Positions 18,605 through 27,848 of a stretch of 64,000 nucleotides of DNA are shown here, piece after piece (the stretch's first letter is position 1; each line of letters begins with the position of its first letter). The DNA is from Metalysinibacillus jejuensis. Its GTDB lineage: Bacteria; Bacillota; Bacilli; Bacillales_A; Planococcaceae. The position numbers and the translations under genes were made by a program. Below the pieces are notes generated by a model. It had not been told where the DNA came from. It worked only from the letters and a program-made list of their open reading frames with translations, and did no database searches. Location of the stretch: positions 60,840 to 124,839 of the forward strand of contig NZ_QAFW01000002.1 in the NCBI RefSeq assembly GCF_003057615.1, in the 5' to 3' direction.

Positions 18605-20065
18605 ATGACGAACGAAGTACGCGTACGCTATGCGCCAAGCCCAACAGGTTTTTTACACATTGGTGGCGCTCGTACAGCATTATTCAACTATTTATATGCA
18701 AGACACCACAACGGTAAATTTATTGTACGTATCGAGGATACTGACATCGGACGTAATGTTGAAGGTGGCGAAGCATCACAGCTAGATAACTTACGTTGGT
18801 TAGGTATCGATTATGATGAGTCAGTTGATATTGGTGGACCTTATGCACCTTATCGTCAAACAGAACGTTTAGATATTTATACAAAATACGCGCAACAATT
18901 ATTAGATGAAGGCTTAGCATATAAATGTTTCTGCTCATCAGAACAGCTTGAACAATCTCGTGAAGAGCAAAAAGCAAATGGCATTGCAGCGCCAACATAT
19001 GATGGTACTTGCCGTAATTTATCAGCTGAAGAAGTAGCAGCAAAAGAAGCCGCGGGTGAAGCTTATACAATCCGCATGCGTGTTCCTGAAAATGTAACTT
19101 ATGAAATTGATGATTTAGTACGTGGTCATGTGACGTTTGAATCGAAAGATATCGGTGATTGGGTTATCGTCAAAGCGAATGGCATTCCAACGTATAACTT
19201 TGCTGTAGTATTAGATGACCACTTTATGGAAATGACACATATTTTCCGTGGTGAAGAGCATTTATCAAATACACCAAAGCAAATGATGATTTTTGATGCA
19301 TTCGGTTGGGAGCATCCACGCTTCGGCCATATGACATTAATCGTTAATGAAGACCGTAAAAAATTATCAAAACGTGATGAATCAATTATTCAATTTGTTA
19401 CGCAATATAAAGATTTAGGTTATTTACCAGAAGCGATGTTTAACTTCTTTGCTTTACTAGGTTGGTCACCAGAGGGTGAGGAAGAAATTTTCTCTAAAGA
19501 AGAGCTAATTAAGCTGTTTGATGAAAAGCGTCTTTCTAAATCACCGTCGATGTTTGATAAACAAAAACTAACTTGGATGAATAACCAATACATTAAAAAG
19601 TTGTCGCTAGATGAAGTAGTGGAGCTAGCATTACCACACTTACAAAAAGCAGGTCGTTTACCAGAAACATTAACAGCAGAGCAACAAGCTTGGGCTAAAG
19701 AGGTTATCGCGCTGTATCACGAGCAAATGAGCTTTGGTGCAGAAATCGTTGAATTAACAGAGCTGTTCTTCACAGACGAAATTCATTATGATGAAGCGGC
19801 AACAGAAGTGCTAGCTGGCGAGCAAGTTCCTGAAGTAATGGCAGCATTTAAAGTACAATTAGAGCAACTAGAAGCGTTCACACCAGAAGCAATTAAGGCG
19901 GCAATTAAAGCAGTACAAAAAGAAACAGGACATAAAGGTAAAAACCTATTTATGCCAATTCGTGTTGTTACAACAGGTCAAACGCATGGTCCTGAGCTAC
20001 CAAATTCAATTGCTTTATTAGGTAAAGATAAAGCAGTTGCTCGCGTAGCAAAATATGCGCAATAA
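18605..20065 (+). CDS. gltX: Glutamyl-tRNA synthetase GltX
   Basis: This class I synthetase charges tRNA(Glu), and in Bacilli also tRNA(Gln) for later amidation. The 486 residues contain [18 protein letters not shown] (the HIGH box is HIGG), the RDESIIQF region after KKLSKRD (KMSKS equivalent) near 255 and a C-terminal anticodon-binding helical domain. AGGAGG precedes the ATG. A perfect 7-bp inverted repeat (TTCAAGC/GCTTGAA) lies just upstream at 18565-18581. Confidence 0.95.
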   Translation: MTNEVRVRYAPSPTGFLHIGGARTALFNYLYARHHNGKFIVRIEDTDIGRNVEGGEASQLDNLRWLGIDYDESVDIGGPYAPYRQTERLDIYTKYAQQLLDEGLAYKCFCSSEQLEQSREEQKANGIAAPTYDGTCRNLSAEEVAAKEAAGEAYTIRMRVPENVTYEIDDLVRGHVTFESKDIGDWVIVKANGIPTYNFAVVLDDHFMEMTHIFRGEEHLSNTPKQMMIFDAFGWEHPRFGHMTLIVNEDRKKLSKRDESIIQFVTQYKDLGYLPEAMFNFFALLGWSPEGEEEIFSKEELIKLFDEKRLSKSPSMFDKQKLTWMNNQYIKKLSLDEVVELALPHLQKAGRLPETLTAEQQAWAKEVIALYHEQMSFGAEIVELTELFFTDEIHYDEAATEVLAGEQVPEVMAAFKVQLEQLEAFTPEAIKAAIKAVQKETGHKGKNLFMPIRVVTTGQTHGPELPNSIALLGKDKAVARVAKYAQ

Positions 20066-20109
20066 TAATTGACTTTCGTAGCGTTCATTGTAAAATGAAC
20101 TACAATACT

Positions 20110-20352
20110 ATGCGTTGACGAGGAGAAGTAAGCGTTGCAAGCTCTAAAAGAGAGGACCATCACTGGCTGAAAGTGGTCTGAGCCTAGGCACAGCTGAAAT
20201 GCACCTTTGAGCAATTTAATTGAACTACAGTAGATTAAATCGGTTCGCTACCGTTACTAGCGCTTAAAGATGAAGAGTTATTCTTCAAATCAGAGTGGAA
20301 CCACGTCATTAAACGTCTCTGTCACCTATTATGGTGATAGAGGCGTTTTTAT
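20110..20352 (+). promoter_or_regulatory. Cysteine T-box riboswitch upstream of cysS
   Basis: The leader ends with the conserved T-box core AGAGTGGAACCACG at 20292-20305 and a terminator (AACGTCTCTGTCACC pairing with GGTGATAGAGGCGTT) at 20311-20349 with a T-tract. In the Stem I region the bulge GAAATGCACC places the specifier TGC (Cys) at 20200-20202, consistent with control of cysS. Uncharged tRNA(Cys) binding would favour the antiterminator. The 5' edge is approximate. Confidence 0.9.
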
Positions 20353-20374
20353 TTTATAAAAGGGAGAGAATAAA

Positions 20375-21781
20375 ATGGCAATCAAAATTTTTAATACGTT
20401 ATCGCGTGAAAAAGAAGTGTTCGTTCCTATGGAAGAGGGCAAAGTAAAGATGTATGTATGTGGCCCTACAGTTTATAACTACATCCATATTGGTAATGCT
20501 CGACCTGTAATTGTTTATGATACAGTACGTCGCTACTTGCAATACCGCGGTTATGATGTGACATACGTGTCTAACTTTACGGATGTTGATGATAAAATTA
20601 TTAAAGCAGCAAATGAGTTAGGCGAGGAAGTTTCGACGTTAACAGAACGCTTTATTAATGCATACTTTGAAGACGTTACAGCACTAGGTTGTAAAAAAGC
20701 AGATGCTCATCCACGTGTAATGGATCATATGCAAGATATCATTGAGTTTATTAAAGTGCTAGTAGACAAGGGTTATGCTTATGAGTCGCAAGGTGATGTG
20801 TATTACCGTACGCGCAAGTTTAATGGTTATGGTAAATTGTCACATCAATCGATTGATGATTTAAAAGTAGGCGCACGTATCGAAGCAGGTGAAAAGAAAG
20901 AAGATGCCCTTGACTTTGCATTATGGAAAGCAGCGAAACCAGGAGAAATTTCATGGGATAGTCCTTGGGGGGCTGGACGACCTGGATGGCATATCGAGTG
21001 TTCAGTAATGGCGCGTGAGCATTTAGGAGATACAATTGATATTCATGCGGGCGGACAAGACTTAACATTTCCCCACCATGAGAATGAGATTGCACAATCT
21101 GAAGCACATAATGATAAAACATTTGCCCGCTATTGGATGCATAATGGCTACATTAACATTGATAATGAGAAAATGTCTAAGTCATTAGGCAACTTTGTAT
21201 TAGTTAATGATATTCGCAAAAAAATTGACCCACAAGTGCTGCGCTTCTTTATGTTATCAGTACATTACCGTCATCCGATTAACTTTGCTAAAGATTTAGT
21301 TGATGCAGCAGCTACGAGCTTCGAACGTATTAAAACAGCCTATGCTAACGTAGCGCACCGCCTAACAGCTACAACGGATGTCGTACCAGCTGGTGACTGG
21401 CTTACACAAATTGCCCAACAACAAGAAGCTTTTGAGTTAGCGATGGATGATGACTTTAATACAGCGAATGCTATTTCAGTATTGTTTGAATTAGCCCGCT
21501 TAGCGAATGTATATTTACAAGAAGACAATACATCAAAAGAAGTGTTAGAAAAATTCCTTGCTGTGCTAGAAAAATTAAGTGATGTTTTAGGCTTAGTACT
21601 TGTTGAAGAGACTTTACTAGATGAGGAAGTAGAGCAACTTATTCAAGAGCGTATCGATGCGCGTAAAAACAAAGATTTTGCACGCTCAGATGAAATTCGT
21701 GATTTACTACAAGCGAAAGGCATCATTTTAGAAGATACGCGTCAAGGTACACGTTGGAAACGAGGTTCACTAAGTGAGTAA
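20375..21781 (+). CDS. cysS: Cysteinyl-tRNA synthetase CysS
   Basis: This class I synthetase charges tRNA(Cys). The 468 residues include the zinc-binding Cys in [17 protein letters not shown] (HIGN box, residues 28-44), the WHIECSVMA zinc motif near 205-213 and EKMSKSLGN (KMSKS) near 265. GGGAGAG precedes the ATG. It is controlled by the T-box directly upstream. In Bacillus cysE lies between gltX and cysS; here it is absent. It overlaps mrnC by eight bases. Confidence 0.95.
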   Translation: MAIKIFNTLSREKEVFVPMEEGKVKMYVCGPTVYNYIHIGNARPVIVYDTVRRYLQYRGYDVTYVSNFTDVDDKIIKAANELGEEVSTLTERFINAYFEDVTALGCKKADAHPRVMDHMQDIIEFIKVLVDKGYAYESQGDVYYRTRKFNGYGKLSHQSIDDLKVGARIEAGEKKEDALDFALWKAAKPGEISWDSPWGAGRPGWHIECSVMAREHLGDTIDIHAGGQDLTFPHHENEIAQSEAHNDKTFARYWMHNGYINIDNEKMSKSLGNFVLVNDIRKKIDPQVLRFFMLSVHYRHPINFAKDLVDAAATSFERIKTAYANVAHRLTATTDVVPAGDWLTQIAQQQEAFELAMDDDFNTANAISVLFELARLANVYLQEDNTSKEVLEKFLAVLEKLSDVLGLVLVEETLLDEEVEQLIQERIDARKNKDFARSDEIRDLLQAKGIILEDTRQGTRWKRGSLSE

Positions 21782-22196
21782 ACTACGCAAAAGTGATGTG
21801 TTACAACTCAATGCTTTGGCGCTAGCTTACATGGGGGATGCAGTATTAGAAGGGCGCATTCGCGCTCATCTATTACATAGCGGTAGAGTCAAGCCTAACA
21901 CACTGCATAAAGAAGCAACGAAGTATGTATCAGCTAAGGCACAGTCTTCAGTTGTGCAACAGCTATTAGCAGAAGGTTTTTTGACGGAGCAAGAAATTGC
22001 GACGTTTAAACGTGGACGTAATGCGAAGTCAGGAACAGTTCCTAAAAACACGGATGTTCGGACATACCGCAACAGCTCAGGGTATGAAGCGGTACTAGGA
22101 AGTTTATTTTTGCAAGATGAGCATGCGCGTGCTGATGAAATTATAGATCGCACTATTGAAATATGTGAGCAAATGGAAGGAGAAAGTAAAAAATGA
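21774..22196 (+). CDS. mrnC: Mini-ribonuclease III (MrnC)
   Basis: MrnC is a small RNase III-like enzyme without the dsRNA-binding domain; it matures 23S rRNA ends with help from L3. The 140 residues include [21 protein letters not shown] with the catalytic Asp, and [17 protein letters not shown]. The gene overlaps both cysS and rlmB by a few bases, so these genes form a tight operon. The same neighbourhood exists in Bacillus (yazC). Confidence 0.92.
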   Translation: MSKLRKSDVLQLNALALAYMGDAVLEGRIRAHLLHSGRVKPNTLHKEATKYVSAKAQSSVVQQLLAEGFLTEQEIATFKRGRNAKSGTVPKNTDVRTYRNSSGYEAVLGSLFLQDEHARADEIIDRTIEICEQMEGESKK

Positions 22197-22942
22197 GTGA
22201 ACAACAAAGCGAAATGATTTGTGGGAAAAACCCCGTATTAGAAGCACTGCGCGCTGGTAGAGAGATTAACAAAATTTTTATTGCAGAAGGCGTTAAAAAG
22301 ACGGGGGTTAACGAATTATTAGATTTAGCAAGAGAGCGCGGAGTTCTCGTACAATTCGTACCTAAGAAAAAAGTAGAGCAGTTAGCTAATAACGATAACC
22401 ACCAAGGTATTGTCGCGGCAGTAGCTGCTTATGATTATGCGGAGTTAGAAGATATTTTTTCTGCTGCACAGGCGAAAGGCGAAGATCCATTCATCTTGTT
22501 GCTAGATGAGTTAGAAGACCCTCATAACTTAGGCTCAATTATGCGTACAGCAGATGCTGTAGGTGTGCATGGCATTATTATTCCAAAACGTCGCGCAGTA
22601 GGTTTAACATCTGTAGTGGCAAAAGCATCGACGGGTGCTATCGAACATGTGCCTGTTGTGCGCGTGAATAACTTATCACAAACGGTAGATACATTAAAAG
22701 AACGCGGTATATGGATTGCGGGTACAGATGCAAAGAAATCTGTAGATTATCGAAAGATGGACGCAACTTTACCATTAGCTGTTATTATTGGAAGTGAAGG
22801 TAAAGGCATGAGTCGTATATTAAAAGATAAGTGCGATTTTTTGTACCATTTACCAATGGTGGGTCACGTAACCTCGCTAAATGCGTCAGTAGCTGCAGCT
22901 TTACTGATGTATGAAGTATATCGTAAACGACAAGAAGAATAA
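22193..22942 (+). CDS. rlmB: 23S rRNA 2'-O-ribose methyltransferase RlmB (TrmH family)
   Basis: This 249-residue SpoU/TrmH enzyme probably methylates a 23S rRNA guanosine 2'-O position. It has an N-terminal L30e-like substrate-binding domain (GKNPVLEALRAGREINKIFI) and the knotted SPOUT domain with DELEDPHNLGSIMRTADA, IGSEGKGMSRI and LNASVAAALLMYE motifs. The ATG overlaps the mrnC stop by four bases. Which nucleotide is modified in this organism is inferred from the family. Confidence 0.92.
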   Translation: MSEQQSEMICGKNPVLEALRAGREINKIFIAEGVKKTGVNELLDLARERGVLVQFVPKKKVEQLANNDNHQGIVAAVAAYDYAELEDIFSAAQAKGEDPFILLLDELEDPHNLGSIMRTADAVGVHGIIIPKRRAVGLTSVVAKASTGAIEHVPVVRVNNLSQTVDTLKERGIWIAGTDAKKSVDYRKMDATLPLAVIIGSEGKGMSRILKDKCDFLYHLPMVGHVTSLNASVAAALLMYEVYRKRQEE

Positions 22943-22947
22943 TTGCG

Positions 22948-23454
22948 ATGAAACATATTCTTCTTGTTGACGGCTATAATATGATTGGCGATTGGCCAAC
23001 GTTAAAAAAGTTACGAGAAGTTGACTTTGAAGCAGCTCGTAATCGGTTGGTAGAGTTGCTAGCAGAATATCAAGCCGCTAAAGGTATACGTGTAATTGTG
23101 GTATTTGACGCGTATTTAGTGCAAGGGAAGAAGAGTCAATACCGACAAAGTGGGGTAGAAGTGATTTATACCGCTAAAAATGAAACAGCTGATGAGCATA
23201 TTGAGAAATTATCAAATGAATTAAAAGGCAGACAAGTGCAAATCCACGTTGCGACTTCTGATATGACTGAGCAAAATGTAGTATTTGGTAATGGGGCGCT
23301 TCGTAAATCAGCAAGGGAATTAGAAATCGAAGTGGGCATAGCTAAAAAGGCTATTGCTGCTGACGTGGAAAAAACGAAAGTAGCCCGCCGTACTGGGTTA
23401 GATGTTTCAGAAACTGTTATGGAGAAGCTAGAACGAATTCGTAGAGGGTTATGA
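22948..23454 (+). CDS. rae1: NYN/PIN domain ribosome-associated endonuclease Rae1 (YacP)
   Basis: This 168-residue NYN-domain protein starts KHILLVDGYNMIGDWP, with the metal-binding Asp in VDGYN, and further acidic residues in VVFDAY and VATSDMTEQ. Its Bacillus counterpart YacP/Rae1 enters the ribosomal A site and cleaves some mRNAs during translation. It starts five bases after rlmB with no strong ribosome site of its own, so coupling is likely. Confidence 0.88.
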   Translation: MKHILLVDGYNMIGDWPTLKKLREVDFEAARNRLVELLAEYQAAKGIRVIVVFDAYLVQGKKSQYRQSGVEVIYTAKNETADEHIEKLSNELKGRQVQIHVATSDMTEQNVVFGNGALRKSARELEIEVGIAKKAIAADVEKTKVARRTGLDVSETVMEKLERIRRGL

Positions 23455-23470
23455 AAGCGGGTGGCGTTAA

Positions 23471-24094
23471 ATGATGGATTTTAAAGCATTGACAGACGAA
23501 CAAGTAGTTGAATTGATTCAACAAGGTAATGTAGAAGCATTAGACTATATTATAAAAAAATATAAAGTACTTGTTTTGACAAAAGCAAAAACATATTTTT
23601 TAATTGGCGCAGATCGTGAAGATATTATACAAGAAGGTATGATAGGTTTATATAAAGCAATTCGTGACTACCGCGATGACAAAAATGCGTCGTTTCGTGT
23701 GTTTGCAGAATTATGTGTGACGAGACAAATCATTACGGCAATTAAAACCGCAACTAGACAAAAACATATGCCGCTCAATTCTTATGTGTCATTAGACAAA
23801 CCAATTTATGAAGAAGATTCAGAGAAAACGTTAGTTGAAACGATGGTAGGTCCTGAAGCGATTGAGCCAGAACACGTCATGCTTCAACAGGAACAACAAG
23901 CTTACTTAGAGCTGAAAATGAGCGAGGTCCTAAGCGATTTAGAACAGCGTGTGCTCGCGCTATACTTAGATGGGCAAACATACGGTGAAATTTCAGAGCA
24001 ACTTGACCGTCATGTTAAGTCAATTGACAATGCATTGCAACGCGTAAAACGTAAATTAGGGCAACATATCGAGGTGGCAGAAATTCTCGGATAG
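23471..24094 (+). CDS. sigH: RNA polymerase sigma factor SigH
   Basis: SigH directs early stationary-phase and sporulation or competence genes in Bacillus. The 207-residue sigma-70 family protein has region 2 with KVLVLTKAKTYFLIGADREDIIQEG and GLYKAIRDY, a linker, and region 4 with the helix-turn-helix QTYGEISEQLDRHVKSIDNALQRVK. Its place between rae1 and rpmG-secE-nusG is the conserved one. ATG 23471 is followed by another ATG at 23474, and either could be used; GGGTGG lies upstream. Confidence 0.93.
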   Translation: MMDFKALTDEQVVELIQQGNVEALDYIIKKYKVLVLTKAKTYFLIGADREDIIQEGMIGLYKAIRDYRDDKNASFRVFAELCVTRQIITAIKTATRQKHMPLNSYVSLDKPIYEEDSEKTLVETMVGPEAIEPEHVMLQQEQQAYLELKMSEVLSDLEQRVLALYLDGQTYGEISEQLDRHVKSIDNALQRVKRKLGQHIEVAEILG

Positions 24095-24166
24095 TTTTAC
24101 ACTTTATTGACAGCATGAAAGTAAGGTGATAGTCTTTAAAAGACTAAGTGCCGAAAAGGTGATGAC

Positions 24167-24313
24167 ATGGCAAATAAAGTCGCTCTAAGTTGTGAGAAGT
24201 GTGGGTCAAGAAATTATTCTATACCTGCTAAAAAAGATGCTACGAAGCGCATCATAATAAAAAAGTATTGTTCTCACTGCAATGAGCATACGGTGCATAA
24301 ACAAACGGTATAG
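24167..24313 (+). CDS. rpmG: 50S ribosomal protein L33
   Basis: This 48-residue protein is a zinc-binding (C+) L33: CEKC near the N-terminus and CSHC near residue 37 form the ribbon, with KKDATKRIIIKKY between. AAAAGGTGATG lies upstream of ATG 24167. It sits between sigH and secE as in Bacillus (rpmGB). The intact four cysteines suggest this is a zinc-dependent copy, so a C- paralogue could exist elsewhere. Confidence 0.9.
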   Translation: MANKVALSCEKCGSRNYSIPAKKDATKRIIIKKYCSHCNEHTVHKQTV

Positions 24314-24357
24314 TGAAATATAGTATAGTATTTTAAGCTGTTCGGAGGTAAGGAAGC

Positions 24358-24543
24358 ATGAATAAAATTATGCAGTTTTTACGTGAAGTCGGCTCTGAAA
24401 TGCGTAAAACAAGTTGGCCTAAGCGCAAGGAACTCACTAAATACACGCTTGTCGTAATTTCGACAGTAGTATTTATGGCGGCGTTTTTTGCAGTAGTCGA
24501 CTTTGGTATTTCGCAGTTCATGAAATGGTTCTACTCACTGTGA
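24358..24543 (+). CDS. secE: Preprotein translocase subunit SecE
   Basis: SecE stabilizes SecY in the Sec translocon. The 61 residues have the amphipathic segment LREVGSEMRKTSWPKRKELTKYT (conserved TSWP) and a single membrane helix (VVISTVVFMAAFFAVVDFG). This is the short Gram-positive form. GGAGGTAAGGA precedes the ATG. Unlike Bacillus, a terminator-like hairpin follows before nusG. Confidence 0.95.
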   Translation: MNKIMQFLREVGSEMRKTSWPKRKELTKYTLVVISTVVFMAAFFAVVDFGISQFMKWFYSL

Positions 24544-24570
24544 TGAAATAAAATAGTAGTTATGAAATAG

Positions 24571-24594
24571 CCCGTCACAACATACGGGTTTTTT
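24571..24594 (+). terminator. Terminator-like hairpin between secE and nusG
   Basis: CCCGT and ACGGG pair around an eight-base loop, followed by six T. The stem is only five pairs, so termination may be partial; it sits 27 bases after the secE stop. Confidence 0.6.
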
Positions 24595-24647
24595 CATTTG
24601 TTTAAACATAAAACTAAGGAGGGACGGACGAGCAGTCCTATATAATT

Positions 24648-25178
24648 ATGGAGAAAAATTGGTACGTCGTTCATACGTATTCAGGTTATGAAAACCGAGT
24701 AAAGCAAAACTTAGAAAAACGAGTAGAAACGATGGGGATGACGGATAAAATTTTCCGTGTAGTAGTTCCTGAACGTGAAGAAACGGAAATTAAAGATGGT
24801 AAGAAAAAAACATATATGCGTAAAGTGTTCCCGGGTTACGTATTAGTTGAGCTTATTATGACAGATGATTCTTGGTACGTCGTACGAAATACGCCAGGGG
24901 TTACAGGCTTTATCGGCTCTTCAGGTGGCGGCGCGAAACCAACGCCATTATTACCTGATGAAGTTTCACGTTTACTTGATCAGATGGGTATGACAGAAGA
25001 TGTTGGCGCTGATATTGTTGTTGGTGATTTAGTAGAAGTACTAGAAGGGCCATTTGCGCACTTCCAAGGTAAAGTTGAAGCGGTTAATACCGAAGAAGAG
25101 TTATTAACGGTAATCGTTGACATGTTTGGGCGCGAAACAAACATGGAACTTAGCTTTGCACAAGTTACTAAAGTTTAA
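24648..25178 (+). CDS. nusG: Transcription termination/antitermination factor NusG
   Basis: NusG couples RNA polymerase pausing and processivity to translation. The 176 residues have the N-terminal NGN domain beginning NWYVVHTYSGYENRVKQ, with PGYVLVEL and NTPGVTGF, and a C-terminal KOW domain starting GDLVEVLEGPFAHFQGKVEAV. Length is normal. The start ATG 24648 has GGAGGGACG about 20 bases upstream and only weak purines nearer, so initiation strength may be modest. Confidence 0.95.
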   Translation: MEKNWYVVHTYSGYENRVKQNLEKRVETMGMTDKIFRVVVPEREETEIKDGKKKTYMRKVFPGYVLVELIMTDDSWYVVRNTPGVTGFIGSSGGGAKPTPLLPDEVSRLLDQMGMTEDVGADIVVGDLVEVLEGPFAHFQGKVEAVNTEEELLTVIVDMFGRETNMELSFAQVTKV

Positions 25179-25190
25179 AGATAAAATGAC

Positions 25191-25219
25191 TTGCTAACAT
25201 AAAATAAAAGTGGTATCAT
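25191..25219 (+). promoter_or_regulatory. rplK promoter
   Basis: TTGCTA, 17 bases, TATCAT make a plausible sigma-A promoter starting 12 bases past nusG. It would give rplK-rplA transcripts a leader of about 130 bases that contains the L1-like site. Confidence 0.6.
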
Positions 25220-25304
25220 TTCATAGGTCAGACCGTCACTTTTAAGTGGGTCAGATTTTATATGTTTAAATGTTATCAGTTTATAGGCTGACAGACAGAT
25301 ATGA

Positions 25305-25329
25305 GTGGGAGGGGCAACCCAATTACCAC
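25305..25329 (+). promoter_or_regulatory. L1-binding-site-like hairpin in the rplK leader
   Basis: GTGG at 25305 pairs with CCAC at 25326, enclosing GGGG-CAA-CCC. The arrangement GTGGGAGG...CC...CCAC resembles the 23S rRNA site of L1 and known mRNA mimics used for autoregulation of L11-L1 operons. It ends about 27 bases before the rplK start. Confidence 0.55.
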
Positions 25330-25355
25330 ATCACGGACTTAAGGAGGTGTGTCTC

Positions 25356-25781
25356 GTGGCTAAAAAAGTTACTAAAGTTGTAAAACTTCAAATTCCTGCT
25401 GGTAAAGCTAACCCAGCTCCACCGGTTGGTCCTGCATTAGGTCAAGCAGGTGTAAACATCATGGGATTCTGTAAAGAGTTCAATGCGCGTACTGCAGATC
25501 AAGCTGGTCTTATTATTCCAGTTGAAATTTCAGTATTCGAGGACCGTTCATTCACTTTCATTACGAAAACTCCACCCGCAGCAGTGTTACTTAAAGTAGC
25601 AGCTGGCGTTCAAAAGGGATCTGGTGAACCTAACCGTAACAAAGTAGCAACGGTTAAACGTGATAAAGTTCGCGAAATCGCTGAAACAAAAATGCCAGAC
25701 CTTAATGCTGCATCAGTAGAAGCTGCAATGTTAATGGTTGAAGGTACTGCACGAAGCATGGGTATCACGATTGAAGACTAA
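25356..25781 (+). CDS. rplK: 50S ribosomal protein L11
   Basis: L11 forms the stalk base and the GTPase-associated centre. The product has 141 residues, identical in length to the Bacillus protein. [27 protein letters not shown] is the N-terminal signature with the Pro-rich loop contacted by thiopeptides, and the C-terminal domain has [25 protein letters not shown] sequence. I chose GTG 25356, just after AAGGAGGTG, which gives MAKKV. An L1-like leader site precedes it. Confidence 0.95.
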   Translation: MAKKVTKVVKLQIPAGKANPAPPVGPALGQAGVNIMGFCKEFNARTADQAGLIIPVEISVFEDRSFTFITKTPPAAVLLKVAAGVQKGSGEPNRNKVATVKRDKVREIAETKMPDLNAASVEAAMLMVEGTARSMGITIED

Positions 25782-25862
25782 TTTTTACTACTCAATTCAC
25801 TTGATGAAGTAATTGTTTTTGGAGGTTGCGGAGTTTCTTTTGTAAACGCGCAACCTTTATTC

Positions 25863-25889
25863 GTGGGAGGTAAAATCCGTTAAAACCAC
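25863..25889 (+). promoter_or_regulatory. Second L1-binding-site-like hairpin, upstream of rplA
   Basis: GTGGGAGG at 25863 and ACCAC at 25885 flank an ATCC segment, giving the same plan as the site before rplK. A separate hairpin (GGTTGCG pairing with CGCAACC, 25823-25856) precedes it. Both lie in the 129-base space between rplK and rplA. Confidence 0.5.
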
Positions 25890-25910
25890 AATCAAGGAGG
25901 AAAACATACA

Positions 25911-26609
25911 ATGGCTAAAAAAGGTAAAAAGCTACAAGAAGCGGCTAAATTAATCGACCGCAACGCTGTATATTCTGTTGAAGAAGCAATGGAATTAGCG
26001 AAAAAAACGAGCACAGTTAACTTTGACGCTACAGTTGAAGTTGCATTCCGTTTAGGAATTGACACTCGTAAAAATGACCAACAAATCCGTGGTGCAGTAG
26101 TGCTACCAAACGGTACTGGTAAAACACAAAAAGTATTAGTTTTCGCTAAAGGTGAAAAACTTAAAGAAGCTGAAGCTGCTGGTGCAGACTACGTAGGCGA
26201 TGCAGAGTACATCCAAAAAATCCAAGGTGGCTGGTTCGATTTCGACGTTATCGTTGCAACACCAGACATGATGGGTGAAGTTGGTAAACTTGGTCGCGTA
26301 TTAGGACCTAAAGGTTTAATGCCAAACCCTAAAACTGGCACAGTTACTTTCGACGTAGCAAAAGCTATCGAAGAAATCAAAGCTGGTAAAGTAGAATACC
26401 GTGCTGAAAAAGCGGGTATCATCCACGCACCAATCGGTAAAGCATCATTTGACGCTGAAAAATTAGTTGAAAACTTTAAAGCGGTATTTGACGTAGTAGC
26501 TAAAGCTAAGCCTGCTTCTGCAAAAGGTACTTACATGAAGTCAGTAAACGTTACAACTACAATGGGTCCTGCTATCAAAATTGATACAGCATCAGTAGAA
26601 GTAAAATAA
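25911..26609 (+). CDS. rplA: 50S ribosomal protein L1
   Basis: L1 binds the mobile E-site stalk of 23S rRNA and usually represses its own operon. The 232-residue product carries the family motifs [41 protein letters not shown] near 130-146 and the C-terminal [32 protein letters not shown] precedes the ATG. No terminator is seen before the next promoter at 26623. Confidence 0.96.
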   Translation: MAKKGKKLQEAAKLIDRNAVYSVEEAMELAKKTSTVNFDATVEVAFRLGIDTRKNDQQIRGAVVLPNGTGKTQKVLVFAKGEKLKEAEAAGADYVGDAEYIQKIQGGWFDFDVIVATPDMMGEVGKLGRVLGPKGLMPNPKTGTVTFDVAKAIEEIKAGKVEYRAEKAGIIHAPIGKASFDAEKLVENFKAVFDVVAKAKPASAKGTYMKSVNVTTTMGPAIKIDTASVEVK

Positions 26610-26622
26610 TATATAAATATGA

Positions 26623-26651
26623 TTGACAGGTGCTATATAATTTGTTATTAT
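26623..26651 (+). promoter_or_regulatory. rplJ promoter
   Basis: TTGACA, exactly 17 bases, TATTAT form a near-consensus sigma-A promoter 13 bases past the rplA stop, driving the L10 leader and rplJ-rplL. Confidence 0.8.
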
Positions 26652-26654
26652 TAG

Positions 26655-26796
26655 CACCGTTGTGAATCATCCATTTGTACCGTAGACAGTAGGCGTGCTA
26701 GTCACTTAATTTCCTACCGAGGACAACGGAATTCAGATTCTTTTTAAGATGATGATATTCTGCCTCTATGTCTGCTCGAGATGTAGGGGCTTTTTT
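26655..26796 (+). promoter_or_regulatory. Ribosomal protein L10 leader with attenuator
   Basis: The 5' UTR of rplJ contains ACCGTAGACAGTAGGCGTGC and ACCGAGGACAACGG segments typical of the L10(L12) leader, and ends in a terminator: GCCTCTATGTCT pairs with AGATGTAGGGGC (26762-26790) followed by six T. The L10-L12 complex is expected to bind upstream and promote termination. Class by synteny and structure; the edges are approximate. Confidence 0.8.
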
Positions 26797-26836
26797 CGGT
26801 ATAAATGACCCATTCTAAATAGGAGGTGTCATCAAG

Positions 26837-27337
26837 ATGAGCCAAGCAATTGAAATTAAAAAAGGTCAAGTTCAAGAAATCGCTGAGAAATTCAAATCAG
26901 CTGCTTCTGTAGTAGTAGTTGACTACCGTGGTTTAACAGTAGCTCAAGTTACTGAATTACGTAAACAATTACGCGAAGCTGGTGTTGAATACAAAGTTTA
27001 CAAAAACTCACTTACTCGCCGTGCAGCAGAACAAGAAGGATTTGAAGGTATCAATGAATTCTTAACTGGTCCAAACGCTATCGCTTTCTCTAATGAAGAC
27101 GTTGTAGCACCAGCTAAAATCATTAACGATTTCGCTAAAGCTAACGAACAATTAGAAATTAAAGCAGGTATTATCGAAGGTAACGTATCTTCAGCTGAAG
27201 ACATTAAAGCACTTGCAGAACTTCCATCACGCGAAGGTCTACTATCTATGCTTTTATCTGTACTACAAGCTCCAGTACGCAACTTCGCTCTTGCAACAAA
27301 AGCTGTTGCAGAACAAAAAGAAGAACAAGGCGCGTAA
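26837..27337 (+). CDS. rplJ: 50S ribosomal protein L10
   Basis: L10 anchors L7/L12 dimers to the ribosomal stalk. The 166 residues have the rRNA-binding N-terminal domain ([34 protein letters not shown]) and a C-terminal helix for L12 dimers ([26 protein letters not shown]). AGGAGGTG precedes the ATG. Expression is likely set by the L10 leader. Confidence 0.96.
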   Translation: MSQAIEIKKGQVQEIAEKFKSAASVVVVDYRGLTVAQVTELRKQLREAGVEYKVYKNSLTRRAAEQEGFEGINEFLTGPNAIAFSNEDVVAPAKIINDFAKANEQLEIKAGIIEGNVSSAEDIKALAELPSREGLLSMLLSVLQAPVRNFALATKAVAEQKEEQGA

Positions 27338-27403
27338 GTCTTGCTTCGTAAATGCAGCATAATGTTGCATACTAAAACAACATCCAATTAGGAGGAAATT
27401 ATA

Positions 27404-27769
27404 ATGAACAAAGATCAAATCTTAGAAGCTATCAAAGCTATGACAGTTCTTGAGTTAAACGATTTAGTAAAAGCAATCGAAGAAGAATTCGGTGTTACTG
27501 CAGCTGCTCCTGTAGCAGTTATGGGTGGCGCTGGTGGCGGCGACGCTGCAGCTGAAAAAACAGAATTCGACGTAGTTCTTGAGTCAGCTGGCGCTCAAAA
27601 AATTAAAGTAATCAAAGTGGTTCGTGAAATCACTGGTTTAGGCTTAAAAGAAGCTAAAGAATTAGTAGACAACGCTCCAAAAGCTCTTAAAGAGGGCGTT
27701 GCTAAAGAAGAAGCAGAAGAAATGAAAGCTAAACTTGAAGAAGTAGGCGCATCTGCAGAACTTAAGTAA
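27404..27769 (+). CDS. rplL: 50S ribosomal protein L7/L12
   Basis: L7/L12 recruits translational GTPases to the ribosome. The 121 residues show the N-terminal dimerization helices ([22 protein letters not shown]), an Ala/Gly-rich hinge ([14 protein letters not shown]) and the globular C-terminal domain with [29 protein letters not shown] precedes the ATG. Very biased codon use fits high expression. A terminator follows. Confidence 0.97.
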   Translation: MNKDQILEAIKAMTVLELNDLVKAIEEEFGVTAAAPVAVMGGAGGGDAAAEKTEFDVVLESAGAQKIKVIKVVREITGLGLKEAKELVDNAPKALKEGVAKEEAEEMKAKLEEVGASAELK

Positions 27770-27790
27770 TTCTTTTTGAACAAAAAAAGA

Positions 27791-27819
27791 AAGCTCGTCA
27801 TTATTTGTGGCGAGCTTTT
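27791..27819 (+). terminator. Intrinsic terminator of rplJ-rplL
   Basis: AAGCTCG pairs with CGAGCTT over a 13-base loop, ending in four T and then a T-rich stretch. It precedes the methyltransferase gene closely, so some read-through is possible. Confidence 0.7.
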
Positions 27820-27848
27820 CTTCATTTTATTTTAAGGAGGACGAAACG

